A stretch of 16,080 bases of DNA from positions 1-16,080 of the forward strand of contig CAMZHP010000041.1 in NCBI GenBank assembly GCA_947306845.1. The letters run 5' to 3'. Made by a program: the position numbers and the translations under genes. Shown piece by piece: positions 6,918 to 15,085 of this stretch. The notes below the pieces were generated by a model. It had not been told where the DNA came from, ran no database searches, and worked only from the letters and a program-made list of their open reading frames with translations. How positions within the stretch are numbered: position 1 is the first letter of the stretch; each line of letters begins with the position of its first letter. This DNA comes from an uncultured Prevotellaceae bacterium. Its GTDB lineage: Bacteria; Bacteroidota; Bacteroidia; Bacteroidales; Bacteroidaceae.

Positions 6918-7850
6918 TCAATACGCCTCCCTGTATTTGGATTCCTCCTTGTCGTTGAGCATACTGACATAGCTGTTGTACCGGCTCTGAGCGATGTAAT
7001 GGTTCTCCACGGCCTGCAACACAGCACATCCCGGTTCGTGGGTATGGGTGCAGTTGCCGAAATGACAGTCTTTTGAAAAATGAAATATCTCACGGAAATA
7101 CCCGCAGATTTCCTCGGGCTCCATGTCAAACGTACCGAATCCCTTGATTCCCGGCGTGTCGATAGCCCATCCTCCTTCAGGCAGTTTGAGCATCTCACTG
7201 AACGTCGTGGTATGCGTGCCCATTTGGTGTGCCTCTGAGATTTCCGCCGTGCGCAGACAAGCTCCAGGAATCAGTTGGTTGAGCAAGGTGGACTTCCCTA
7301 CACCGCTGTTACCGCTGAAGACAGAGATCTTGTCACGGATCTGTTCCTGCAAGCTGTCAAGACCCTGTCCTGTGGTGGCCGACACCTGCAAGCAGGTATA
7401 GCCGATATTCTCATACAGGTCGCACATCATCTGCTGCAAGTGCAGATCATCCTCGTCCAGCAGGTCGGACTTGTTGAACACCAAGAGCACCGGCACTCGG
7501 TATGCCTCTGCCGAAGCCAAAAATCTGTCGATGAAAGTAGTGGAAGTAACAGGGTAGTTGACCGTGATGATGAGCACCGCCTGGTCAACATTGGCTGCGA
7601 TAATATGGCTTTGCTTGGAGAGATTGGATGATTTTCGGATGATATAGTTGCGGCGGTCCTCTATCTCATTGATAAAGGCCGTCCCTTCCTGGTTACGCAC
7701 CAACCCCACCCTGTCACCCACGGCGACAGGGTTGGTGCTGCGTATGCCTTTTAGCCTGAAGTTTCCTTTGATTTTGCTCTCCACCATGTCACCGTCATCG
7801 GTGAGCACAGTATACCAACTTCCGGTATTTCTGATGACGAGTCCCCTCAC
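6918..7850 (-). CDS. rsgA: Ribosome small-subunit-dependent GTPase A
   Basis: A circularly permuted GTPase that acts in late 30S subunit maturation. At 310 residues it has the standard layout: an N-terminal OB-fold (about 1-70), then the G motifs in permuted order, NKSD (126-129, G4), SAT (157-159, G5), GNSGVGKST (180-188, G1/P-loop), the HTTT region (213-216, G2) and DTPG (231-234, G3). The C-terminal zinc knuckle is Cys262-x4-Cys267-x-His269-x5-Cys275. The start is GTG at 7850; an in-frame TAG at 7857-7859, which is also the frr stop, excludes any earlier start. Only six bases separate the two genes, so rsgA is translated in tandem with frr. The TGA stop runs straight into a 7-bp repeat array. 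Confidence 0.97.
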   Translation of the reverse strand: MRGLVIRNTGSWYTVLTDDGDMVESKIKGNFRLKGIRSTNPVAVGDRVGLVRNQEGTAFINEIEDRRNYIIRKSSNLSKQSHIIAANVDQAVLIITVNYPVTSTTFIDRFLASAEAYRVPVLLVFNKSDLLDEDDLHLQQMMCDLYENIGYTCLQVSATTGQGLDSLQEQIRDKISVFSGNSGVGKSTLLNQLIPGACLRTAEISEAHQMGTHTTTFSEMLKLPEGGWAIDTPGIKGFGTFDMEPEEICGYFREIFHFSKDCHFGNCTHTHEPGCAVLQAVENHYIAQSRYNSYVSMLNDKEESKYREAY

Positions 7851-7856
7851 GCCAGC

Positions 7857-8417
7857 CTATACGGTCATGATTTCCTTGTTCTTGGCTGCAAGGATATCAT
7901 CAATTTTCTTGATATACTTGTCGTGGACTTTCTGAAGCTCCAGTTCGGCATCCTTCTCATTGTCCTCTGAGAGTCCGTCCTTGATGGCTTTCTTCAGCTT
8001 GTCCTTGATGTCGCCTCTCACATTGCGCACCTCCACCTTGGCCTTCTCAGCAATCTTGTTGCATTGCTTGGTCAGGTCACGGCGGCGCTCCTCTGTGGGC
8101 TGCGGAATATTGAGACGGATAATCTCACCATTGTTCTCTGGAGTGATACCGACATCCGAGTCCATGATGGCTTTCTCTATCGTGCGGATCATCTTCTTGT
8201 CCCAAGGTCTGATGGCGATGGTGCGTGGGTCGGGTGTTGACACGTTGGCCACTTGGTTGAGAGGCACCATGCTGCCATACGATTCCACCTTCACGCCACT
8301 CACAATGGCGATGTTGGCACGTCCGGCGCGGATTTTGGCCAAAGCGTCCTCAAGGAACATGGCGGCCATCTCCATCCGTTCCTCAGCGTCACTCAATGTA
8401 GCTTTTACGTCTATCAT
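7857..8417 (-). CDS. frr: Ribosome recycling factor
   Basis: Works with EF-G to split the post-termination ribosome into subunits. Its 186 residues match the family length of about 185. Diagnostic stretches are LAKIRAGRANIAIVSGVKVE (the family normally has RTGRA at the turn), YGSMVPLNQVANVSTPDPRT and IAIRPWDKKMIRTIEKAI, followed by IRLNIPQPTEERRRDLTKQC and the helical C-terminus KVHDKYIKKIDDILAAKNKEI. The three-helix bundle and small beta domain are complete. The start is ATG at 8417, with a matching promoter at 8453-8484. rsgA follows six bases after the stop, pairing a recycling factor with a subunit-assembly GTPase. Confidence 0.97.
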   Translation of the reverse strand: MIDVKATLSDAEERMEMAAMFLEDALAKIRAGRANIAIVSGVKVESYGSMVPLNQVANVSTPDPRTIAIRPWDKKMIRTIEKAIMDSDVGITPENNGEIIRLNIPQPTEERRRDLTKQCNKIAEKAKVEVRNVRGDIKDKLKKAIKDGLSEDNEKDAELELQKVHDKYIKKIDDILAAKNKEIMTV

Positions 8418-8452
8418 ATTCTGTTATTGGATAATAGTTGTTTTTTCGTTGA

Positions 8453-8484
8453 CAAATGTAAGCATATTTTTCGTTTCGTGCAAC
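8453..8484 (-). promoter_or_regulatory. Promoter for frr-rsgA
   Basis: On the minus strand GTTG (8484-8481) is followed after 20 bases by TACATTTG (8460-8453). The second box matches TAnnTTTG exactly and the first matches the -33 TTTG at three of four positions. Predicted leader is about 30-35 bases. The spacing and the GTTG variant are identical in the rsmA promoter. Confidence 0.7.
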
Positions 8485-8512
8485 ACTATAGGCAAAAAAA
8501 TGCATGTGCCCA

Positions 8513-9310
8513 CTATGGATTGCCTATCACTGCCGCCACGAGATTGGTCAGTTCCACAAACTGGGGAATGGTGAGCTGTTCAGGCCGCATGGTCATCATC
8601 GGACTTGAGAACAATTCATCTGCACCACTTTCATGCCCAAGGATCTGCCTCAGACTCACCCTGAGCATCTTCCGCCGCTGGTTGAACACCGTCTTGACCA
8701 CCCGGCGAAACAGCTGTTCATCACAACCGAGGTCGGTGACCTCATTTCTCGTCATGCGGATGACAGCGCTCTTCACCTTGGGTGGTGGGTTGAACACATG
8801 CTCGTCGACGGTGAACAGATATTCTACATGATACCATGCCTGGATGAGCACGCTGAGGATGCCGTAGGCCTTGTTGCCTGGTTCCGAGGCGATGCGCAGC
8901 GCCACCTCCCGCTGGATCATGCCTGTGCAACACGGAATGAGGTCCTTGTTGTCAAGCATCTTGAAGAAGATCTGCGTGGAGATATCGTAGGGATAGTTGC
9001 CCGTGAGCACAAACTGCCTTCCCTCAAACAGAGCATTGAGGTCCATGCGGAGGAAGTCGCCGCTGACCACCTTACCGTCGAGCTGTGGGAAATGCTCATG
9101 CAGATATGCCACCGACTCACGGTCTATCTCCACGACACGCAGTTCACGGGGCTTCTCTGTCAGATACTGAGTAAGCACACCCATGCCGGGTCCTACCTCA
9201 AGGACAGGAATATCAGGACAAGCATCCACCGTGTCGGCGATTGCCTTTGCCACCCCCAGGTCGATGAGGAAATGCTGACCAAGGTTCTTTTTGGGTTTTA
9301 CATTCTTCAT
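8513..9310 (-). CDS. rsmA: 16S rRNA (adenine1518-N6/adenine1519-N6)-dimethyltransferase
   Basis: Dimethylates two adjacent adenines in the 3' terminal loop of 16S rRNA using S-adenosylmethionine, a late step in 30S assembly. From the ATG at 9310 it has 265 residues. Landmarks: KPKKNLGQHFLID (5-17), SAM-binding EVGPGMGVLT (38-47), EID (61-63), SGDF (83-86), and the catalytic Asn-x-Pro-Tyr as NYPYDIS (105-111). NPPPKVKSAVIRM (174-186) and RRKMLRVSL are also typical. A TTG two codons upstream (9316) is in frame but the ATG fits the family start better. The predicted promoter lies so close that the transcript leader would be 10 bases or less. It is divergent from the lipoprotein gene and shares the ribosome-assembly theme with rsgA and frr downstream. 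Confidence 0.96.
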   Translation of the reverse strand: MKNVKPKKNLGQHFLIDLGVAKAIADTVDACPDIPVLEVGPGMGVLTQYLTEKPRELRVVEIDRESVAYLHEHFPQLDGKVVSGDFLRMDLNALFEGRQFVLTGNYPYDISTQIFFKMLDNKDLIPCCTGMIQREVALRIASEPGNKAYGILSVLIQAWYHVEYLFTVDEHVFNPPPKVKSAVIRMTRNEVTDLGCDEQLFRRVVKTVFNQRRKMLRVSLRQILGHESGADELFSSPMMTMRPEQLTIPQFVELTNLVAAVIGNP

Positions 9311-9320
9311 ATTCAAAATA

Positions 9321-9352
9321 CAAAGTTAGACAAAATCTTACTTTTTGGCAAC
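9321..9352 (-). promoter_or_regulatory. Promoter for rsmA with very short leader
   Basis: On the minus strand GTTG (9352-9349), 20 bases, then TAACTTTG (9328-9321). The -7 box matches the TAnnTTTG consensus fully. Only 10 bases separate its last G from the rsmA ATG at 9310, so transcription would begin a few bases before the start codon. Confidence 0.65.
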
Positions 9353-9411
9353 AATTAAGGAACAAAAGAAATCTTTTCCTTTACATTATCATCATTTTAT
9401 TATTTTTTTTG

Positions 9412-9419
9412 TAAATTTG
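9412..9419 (+). promoter_or_regulatory. -7 box before the lipoprotein gene
   Basis: TAAATTTG matches TAnnTTTG and is followed by C. Leader to the ATG at 9464 would be about 40 bases. It sits in a strongly AT-rich stretch and lacks a clear -33 TTTG at the right distance, so a chance match is possible. Confidence 0.45.
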
Positions 9420-9463
9420 CCTTCAATAATAGAACATGCAATCACATTTAATACTTTAGAAAA

Positions 9464-10183
9464 ATGAAAAAGAAAGCGCTGAACTTTATTTTTTTGTCCT
9501 TATTAGTACTCACTTTTGCTGCCTGTGGGAACAAAAATGGGGAAAATGCTTCCGATGCAGAACAGTCGGATACTGAATCTTCCGCTGAAGACAGCGACGA
9601 GGGAATCTATATCAGTGACATCAAGGAGGTATGGAAAACGAAACCTATCAAAATGGAAAACAACGAGGGTGACCCCGATGTTTACAAGTTTGCCCTCGCC
9701 TTCTGTGATGAATACTCCGCCTACGATCCCAACGCCGCCATGATGGATTATATAGGCAATCCCAAGGAATACAACGAGGAGGAGGCAGGCTTCCATATCG
9801 AGGATGACAAGAGCAACGGCTATATCTCCAGCAGTCTCATGACAGAATTTGATTACAAAACCGACTGCTGCTTCTGGAAGCGGAATGACGGCCACCGACT
9901 CGTGGCTTTCTGGCTTTGCGAACAGCTTGAAGGCATGGAGAATCCGGAAAGCCTGGCGCTTTTCTATGACTTTGACCCAAAGACCAACGTGATGACGCCA
10001 GAGCCAAAGCTGACGGAATTGATAGAGAAGAATACGGCATCTTTCCCCGCTTATGAGGTGAGGCTTCCCGACAAGGACAAGGACATAGAAGTGGTGACCT
10101 TCACAGATTCTGGAGAAGACTCCTATGATACCAGTTCCTTCCAGATGATATGGGACGGTCAAAACTTCACCATCAAGAAATAG
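9464..10183 (+). CDS. Unrecognised acidic lipoprotein
   Basis: I do not recognise a family. The 239-residue product begins MKKKALNFIFLSLLVLTFAAC: basic start, hydrophobic core and lipobox FAAC, so signal peptidase II should cleave before Cys21 and the protein be lipidated. Residues 22-47 (GNKNGENASDAEQ, then SDTESSAEDSDEG) form a flexible acidic tether, of the kind that in Bacteroidetes can favour display on the cell surface; this is inference. The folded part (about 48-239) is acidic and rich in Asp, Glu, Tyr and Phe, with a Cys-Cys pair in KTDCCFWKRNDGHRLVAFWL. The middle (LVAFWLCEQLEG, ESLALFYDFDPKTNVMTPEP) reads like alternating beta strands, as in small Bacteroidetes lipoproteins of unknown function. 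It is a single gene, with a -7 box before it and a terminator 10 bases after its stop. Confidence 0.82.
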   Translation: MKKKALNFIFLSLLVLTFAACGNKNGENASDAEQSDTESSAEDSDEGIYISDIKEVWKTKPIKMENNEGDPDVYKFALAFCDEYSAYDPNAAMMDYIGNPKEYNEEEAGFHIEDDKSNGYISSSLMTEFDYKTDCCFWKRNDGHRLVAFWLCEQLEGMENPESLALFYDFDPKTNVMTPEPKLTELIEKNTASFPAYEVRLPDKDKDIEVVTFTDSGEDSYDTSSFQMIWDGQNFTIKK

Positions 10184-10193
10184 ACACACATTC

Positions 10194-10225
10194 AAAAAGG
10201 GCGGTCGCAATGACTGCCCTTTTTT
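10194..10225. terminator. Bidirectional Rho-independent terminator
   Basis: AAAAAGGGCGGTC (10194-10206) pairs with GACTGCCCTTTTT (10212-10224) over 13 positions including one G-U, around a 5-base loop GCAAT, and is followed by one more T. The T-run serves the lipoprotein gene on the plus strand, and the mirrored A-run gives a U-tract on the minus strand for the GH3-GH92 operon, whose stop lies about 50 bases away. Confidence 0.88.
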
Positions 10226-10276
10226 GATGTATCTACAGGCGGCGACCATTCTCTGCTCGCCATGACACTGCTACTT

Positions 10277-12448
10277 CTATGGCCTGTCTTTCTTAGCCAC
10301 ACCAAACTTGGAGGGCTTGCTGCCCATAAAGAGTTCGAGGGTGCCGCCCGCCATGATATCTGAGAAATCGACATACGACTTGGTGTACTTGCGTCCGTTG
10401 AGACGTGCCGACTGCACATAAATATTCGTGTCACTGTTGTTATGGGCCACCACGCTGAATGTCTTCCCGTCGCGAACACGCATGTCGATCCGGTCGAACA
10501 GCGGCGAACCAATGACATACCTCCCACCGGCGGGAGCCACCTGATAGAGTCCCATCGACGACAGGAGATACCATGCCGACATCTGCCCCACATCCTCATT
10601 GCCGCACAGTCCGTCGGGCTGGTCATGGTACATCTCTCCGAGCACACGCCTGAGCAGAGGTGCGGCCTTCCACGGCATCCCGACGAAATTGTATAAATAA
10701 ATAATGTGGTGACTCGGTTCATTGCCATGGGCATATTGTCCTATCAGTCCGGTGATGTCGGGTGGTGCCTCTTCACCGAGGTTGCCTTCCACGACAAACA
10801 ACGAGTCGAGTTTTTGAGCAAAACGATCATCTCCTCCGAGCAGACCGACCAATCCCGGAACATCGTGCGGCACCAGCCACAAATATTGCCAGGCATTGCC
10901 CTCAGTATAGTCCTTCACCTCTCCCTCTGCCTTGAACGGGTCAAACGGTTCGCGCCAGCGGTTCTGGCTATCGCGGGCTCTCATGAAGCGTGTCACAGGG
11001 TCAAAATAGTGACGGTAGGCTTGACTTCTCTCATTGAAATACCTAAAAACCGACCCATCGGTGTCGCCACTGCCGGGAAGAGTAGCCACCCGCGCCACGC
11101 AATAGTCAGCCAGCGCATATTCCATACACTTCGCCACTGTCTCATTCTCTCGGTCGAGGTCAAAGGGCAGATAACCGTACTCGCGCAAAAGGCGCAAACC
11201 GCGCTCATCGCGCATTGCCGACTTCCGTGCCGCCTCAAGCACGTCATGCACATCCACGTCATAACCTTTGATGGCGAGGTCTGCCACGACAGGAATGCCT
11301 GGATTGCCCACCATGCAGTCGGTCTCATTGCCCATCAGGTGCCACACGGGCAATTTTCCCTGCTCCTTGCAGATATGCAGCATGGTCTGTGCGATGTCGC
11401 GCTGCCGCTCAGGATGGATGAGCGTCATCAACGGGTGGGCAGCACGGTAGGTGTCCCACAGCGAGAAGGTGGTGTGGCATACGAAATCGCCCTGATGCAC
11501 CTGTCCGTCGGCACCTCTGTATTGGCCGTCCACATCACCGAACACCGAGGGAGCCACCATCGTGTGATAGAGGGCTGTATAGAAGATGCGGCGGGCACGG
11601 TCATCACGGGTGGTGATGGTCATTTTTGACAACTGTTCCTCCCAGGCTTTGTCTGCTGCAGATGCTACGGCATCGAAATCCCAGGTAGGCAACTCTGCCT
11701 GCAGGTTGCGCTGTGCTCCCTCTATGCTCACCGCCGAGATGCCCACCCTGACGAGCAACGGCTGGCGGTCGTTGGGGGTGCTGACCAGCACGAGAGTGTC
11801 ACCATTCAGTGGTGTGACAGTGACAGGCCTTGAGAACTCAGCGGCGAAGAATACGTGCTGGTTGTTCGCCCAACCTTTCGAATGGCGGTAGCCCACCACC
11901 ATCCGGTCGCCTTTTGTCTGTATGCCACATGCCTTCATGCCATCCCATCCGATACCTTGGTCGAGGTCGATGAGCATCATCGCCTGCTGCTGACTATCGG
12001 GAAAAGTGTACCGGTGCATGCCGCATCGTGCCGTGGCAGTGAGCTCCGCCCGTATGCCGCTCTCCCTTAGCAACAGGGAGTAATAGCCCGGACGCACTCG
12101 CTCATCGTCATGGGTGAACAGCGTGCTCCGCTTGGAAGCATCTGCGACAGGCAGGAAGGCGATATCGCCCAGATCACCTATTCCGGTCCCGCTCAGATGC
12201 AGGTGTCCGAAACCTATCAGCACGGAGTCGCTGTAATGATACCCTGAGCACCAGTCCCATCCGCGACAGGGTTCTGTCGGTCCGAGCTGCACCAGTCCGA
12301 AAGGTACATTGGCCCCTAGAAACACATGGCCGTGACCACCAGTCCCGATGTAGGGGTCCACCTGGTCAGTCAGTCTGTCAGCAGCCTGTCCAGCCTTGGG
12401 GAAAAGGAGTGCCATCAAGGCAAAAGCGAAGATTGTCAGCTTTCTCAT
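10277..12448 (-). CDS. Glycoside hydrolase family 92 alpha-mannosidase, secreted
   Basis: GH92 enzymes are calcium-dependent, inverting exo-alpha-mannosidases that trim mannose from N-glycans or yeast mannan. From the ATG at 12448 it is 723 residues with a signal peptide, MRKLTIFAFALMALLFPKAGQA. An in-frame ATG at 12469 adds seven residues (MEHNDLK) that would only lengthen the signal's front, so the later start is preferred. Family landmarks counted from 12469: VDPYIGTGGHGHVFLGANVP (37-56), GLVQLGP (58-64), WDWCSGYHYSD (71-81), GHLHLSGTGIGDLGDI (88-103), GNEPSHH (582-588) and CGNEDVGQMSAWYLLSSMG (622-640), the last two lining the catalytic site. The alpha-mannosidic linkage preference cannot be fixed from these motifs. 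It is the second gene of an operon with GH3, 44 bases after the GH3 stop, and the product should be periplasmic. Confidence 0.94.
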   Translation of the reverse strand: MRKLTIFAFALMALLFPKAGQAADRLTDQVDPYIGTGGHGHVFLGANVPFGLVQLGPTEPCRGWDWCSGYHYSDSVLIGFGHLHLSGTGIGDLGDIAFLPVADASKRSTLFTHDDERVRPGYYSLLLRESGIRAELTATARCGMHRYTFPDSQQQAMMLIDLDQGIGWDGMKACGIQTKGDRMVVGYRHSKGWANNQHVFFAAEFSRPVTVTPLNGDTLVLVSTPNDRQPLLVRVGISAVSIEGAQRNLQAELPTWDFDAVASAADKAWEEQLSKMTITTRDDRARRIFYTALYHTMVAPSVFGDVDGQYRGADGQVHQGDFVCHTTFSLWDTYRAAHPLMTLIHPERQRDIAQTMLHICKEQGKLPVWHLMGNETDCMVGNPGIPVVADLAIKGYDVDVHDVLEAARKSAMRDERGLRLLREYGYLPFDLDRENETVAKCMEYALADYCVARVATLPGSGDTDGSVFRYFNERSQAYRHYFDPVTRFMRARDSQNRWREPFDPFKAEGEVKDYTEGNAWQYLWLVPHDVPGLVGLLGGDDRFAQKLDSLFVVEGNLGEEAPPDITGLIGQYAHGNEPSHHIIYLYNFVGMPWKAAPLLRRVLGEMYHDQPDGLCGNEDVGQMSAWYLLSSMGLYQVAPAGGRYVIGSPLFDRIDMRVRDGKTFSVVAHNNSDTNIYVQSARLNGRKYTKSYVDFSDIMAGGTLELFMGSKPSKFGVAKKDRP

Positions 12449-12492
12449 TTTCAAATCATTATGTTCCATGTAGCATATATGCCATGGAAGGG

Positions 12493-14862
12493 TTAGGGTT
12501 GATAGTTGATTTTCTCTCTCAGTCGAATGTCATCGGATGCCGCCCCCACCATCACCTCAAAAGTGCCTGGCTCAGCCACATGGCACAAATCGGGCGTGAC
12601 CACCTCGAAATCCTCGCCTCCGACCATGAATGATACCCGCTTGCGCTCTCCTGCTTTCAGGTGGATGCGGCAGAAATGACGCAACTGCATCACTGGCATG
12701 ACCACCGAAGCCACCTCATCGCTCAGGTAGAGTTGTGGCACCTCGTCACCATCCTTTCCACCTACGTTCGCAACGTCAAACGACACCTCGAAGCGGCCTT
12801 CACCGACATTCCTCACCCGGAGGTCGGAGTACTCAAACGATGTATAACTCAGTCCGTAGCCAAAGGCATAGAGGGGTTTCGTGGGCATATCAATATACTC
12901 GTGAGCGGCGGGACGCAAACGGTTGTAGTACACGGGAAGTTGTCCGACTCCGCGAGGAACAGAGATACTGAGACGACCCGCAGGATTGAAGTCGCCAAAC
13001 AGCACGTCGGCAATGGCTGCCCCACCCTGCTGTCCGGGATAATAGGCGGTGAGCAGGGCATCGGCCTCACCGGCAGCCCAGGTCTTGTCAAGGGGACGTC
13101 CCTCCACATAGACCACGACCAACGGCTTGCCAGTCTTCCGCAAGGCATGGAGCAGTTCTTCCTGACGGCCCATCAGCGACAGTGATGCTCTGTCGAAGCC
13201 TTCGCCGCATTCCATATCACTCACAGCATTTTCTCCACCCGAAGCAGCTCCCGTTTTCTCATACGACGTGCGGAAATCACGGGCACTGGACCCTCCCACA
13301 ACGGCCACCACCACATCAGCACGTTTCGCAGCGGCGATGGCCTGCTCAATCTCATTGAGCATGGTATCGCGGACGGCACATCCCTTGACATATTCCACCT
13401 GCGATGGCTGCAGCTTGCTCTTGATGCCCTCCAGCACGGTGATGACTTGCTCTTCTGGCTGAGGTGCGGTGTAATCGCCCAGCAGATTGTAGCGACTGTC
13501 GGCATTGGGTCCCACCACCGCCACACGGATGTCGCGGGAGAGCGGCAGGACGTCATTCTGGTTCTTGAGCAAGGTGATGCTTTCCTGTGCCACTTGGCGA
13601 GTCAGGGCGAGATAAGCTTCTGTACGTACTCCTCTCGCTGAAGCCTTTGGGTCAACATAAGGATGGTCGAAGAGTCCCATCTCAAATTTCGCCATGAGCA
13701 CACGTGAAGCTGCCTCATCGATGATTTGCTCATCCAACCGTTTCTCACGCACGGCCCTCACCAATTCTGCATAGGCCAGACCGCCAAGATCGACATGCAC
13801 ACCTGCTTTCGCAGCCAAGACGGCGGCCTCCTCCAGGGTACCGGCCACATGATGGTCACTGCGCAGGGTATTGATGCTGTAGAGGTCGGAAACGACAAAA
13901 CCACGGAACCCCCATTGTCCATAAGGCACATCGCGGAGGATGTATGGATTGGACGTGCAGGGCACACCATCGACGGAGTTATAGGAAGTCATCAGGGAGA
14001 GGGCTCCTGCCTCCACTGCCTTCCTGAACGGCGGGAGGAAGAGGGAATGGAGGGCACGGGTGCCCACATGGGTGGGACTGCCGTTGAGTCCACCTTCTGA
14101 CGCTCCGTATGCGATGAAATGCTTCAGGGTGACGAGTGTGGCATCAGGCTGTTCCAAATGACCGCCACCCATGCCCCGTATGAGCGCGGCTCCCATCTCT
14201 CCGGTCAGCACCGGGTCCTCACCCATCGTTTCCTCCACCCGCGACCAACGTGGGTCACGCACAAGGTCGAGCACCGGACCATAACTGACATGGCCGCCCT
14301 GCAGACGTATCTCTGTGGCGATGGCCTTCCCCACTTTTGCCATGAGGCATGTGTCAAAGGTGGCAGACATGCCCAGACATGTGGGAAAGACTGTCGTGCC
14401 GATTGCCATGTGTCCGTGGGGGGCCTCCTCTGCAAAGAACAGGGGGATGCCCAGCCGTGTATGCTCCATCGCATAGCGTTGCATGGCATTGGCGGTCTCT
14501 GCTGCCAGGCGGGGGTCAAGTCCGGTGGTGAGGGTCTTCTGCGTCCATGGGTCAGCGCGGAAAACACCCCAGAACATGCCACACCGGAGACTGTCGATAT
14601 CGGTATAGAACTCATCGGTGAGCCTCACCTTGTCGCCCATGCGTGCATGACAGTTCCATCCCAACAGACACAGTGTCTGTCCCACCTTCTCCTCCAGCGT
14701 CATCCTCTGCAGGAGGTCTGCCACACGCAGCGCCGGTGTCAGCCTGCTGTCTTTATAGGCAGGTCGGGGGGCGGATAAGCTCCAAAGCTGTGACACTTGC
14801 ATGAGGGTCAAGCAAACGAGCAATAACCGTTTAGCTGATATATAGACGATGTTTTTCTTCAT
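12493..14862 (-). CDS. Glycoside hydrolase family 3, beta-glucosidase-type, secreted
   Basis: Retaining exo-beta-glycosidase, 789 residues from the ATG at 14862; an in-frame GTG at 14868 coincides with the promoter box and is not preferred. The N-terminal signal is MKKNIVYISAKRLLLVCLTL followed by MQVSQLWSLSA. Counting from the GTG (two residues more than from the ATG): TIM-barrel motifs FFAEEAPHG (144-152), YGPVLDLVRDPRWSRVEETM (196-215), LKHFIAYG (248-255), TSYNSVDGVPC (294-304) and the nucleophile Asp328 in GFVVSDLYSI. Then come the alpha/beta sandwich domain (VAVVGPNADSRYNLLGDYT; VVVAVVGGSSARDF; KPLVVVYVEGRPLDKTW) and a C-terminal fibronectin III-like domain (DEVPQLYLSDEVASVVMPVM). SDL replaces the common SDW at the nucleophile. 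NagZ-type KH(F/I)PGHG is absent, which argues against an N-acetylglucosaminidase. It leads the operon with GH92. Confidence 0.94.
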   Translation of the reverse strand: MKKNIVYISAKRLLLVCLTLMQVSQLWSLSAPRPAYKDSRLTPALRVADLLQRMTLEEKVGQTLCLLGWNCHARMGDKVRLTDEFYTDIDSLRCGMFWGVFRADPWTQKTLTTGLDPRLAAETANAMQRYAMEHTRLGIPLFFAEEAPHGHMAIGTTVFPTCLGMSATFDTCLMAKVGKAIATEIRLQGGHVSYGPVLDLVRDPRWSRVEETMGEDPVLTGEMGAALIRGMGGGHLEQPDATLVTLKHFIAYGASEGGLNGSPTHVGTRALHSLFLPPFRKAVEAGALSLMTSYNSVDGVPCTSNPYILRDVPYGQWGFRGFVVSDLYSINTLRSDHHVAGTLEEAAVLAAKAGVHVDLGGLAYAELVRAVREKRLDEQIIDEAASRVLMAKFEMGLFDHPYVDPKASARGVRTEAYLALTRQVAQESITLLKNQNDVLPLSRDIRVAVVGPNADSRYNLLGDYTAPQPEEQVITVLEGIKSKLQPSQVEYVKGCAVRDTMLNEIEQAIAAAKRADVVVAVVGGSSARDFRTSYEKTGAASGGENAVSDMECGEGFDRASLSLMGRQEELLHALRKTGKPLVVVYVEGRPLDKTWAAGEADALLTAYYPGQQGGAAIADVLFGDFNPAGRLSISVPRGVGQLPVYYNRLRPAAHEYIDMPTKPLYAFGYGLSYTSFEYSDLRVRNVGEGRFEVSFDVANVGGKDGDEVPQLYLSDEVASVVMPVMQLRHFCRIHLKAGERKRVSFMVGGEDFEVVTPDLCHVAEPGTFEVMVGAASDDIRLREKINYQP

Positions 14863-14867
14863 GACCA

Positions 14868-14897
14868 CAAATTTAGATAAAAAATCCGATTCTCAAC
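14868..14897 (-). promoter_or_regulatory. Candidate promoter for the GH3-GH92 operon
   Basis: On the minus strand GTTG (14897-14894), 18 bases, then TAAATTTG (14875-14868). The -7 box is perfect to TAnnTTTG; the spacer is a little short. The box ends only five bases before the GH3 ATG at 14862, so the transcript would be leaderless or nearly so. The chance of coincidence in AT-rich DNA is real. Confidence 0.45.
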
Positions 14898-14992
14898 CAG
14901 GTGAAATGAAGAAGATCGGCCTCTGATATGCAAAAAAGCATCTTGGCCTGCTCATTTCGTCGAAAAAATCCTAGGAACTCATCGAAAACCAT

Positions 14993-15023
14993 TTTGAGTC
15001 CGGCCATTCTCACATTAACTTTG
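14993..15023 (+). promoter_or_regulatory. Consensus promoter for the TonB-like gene
   Basis: TTTG (14993-14996), 19 bases, then TAACTTTG (15016-15023) matches both boxes of the Bacteroidetes promoter without a mismatch. The leader to the ATG at 15086 would be about 58 bases, A-rich and without G-rich Shine-Dalgarno. Just upstream are two copies of TCGAAAA (about 14960 and 14982) and a small palindrome TTTCGTCGAAA, possible operator sites for this gene or the divergent glycosidase operon. Confidence 0.8.
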
Positions 15024-15085
15024 CAAGTGTAAAAAACAAAGGACAACCAAAACAACAAAAATAAAACAACTAAAAATAAAGCATT

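Noticed and set aside
10706..11629. A 307-codon plus-strand reading frame opposite GH92
   Set aside because: The minus strand encodes conserved GH92 motifs throughout; the plus frame has a His/Val-rich composition typical of an antisense shadow and no recognisable domain.
14119..14778. A 219-codon plus-strand reading frame opposite GH3
   Set aside because: Cys/His-rich shadow of the GH3 catalytic domain with no independent evidence.
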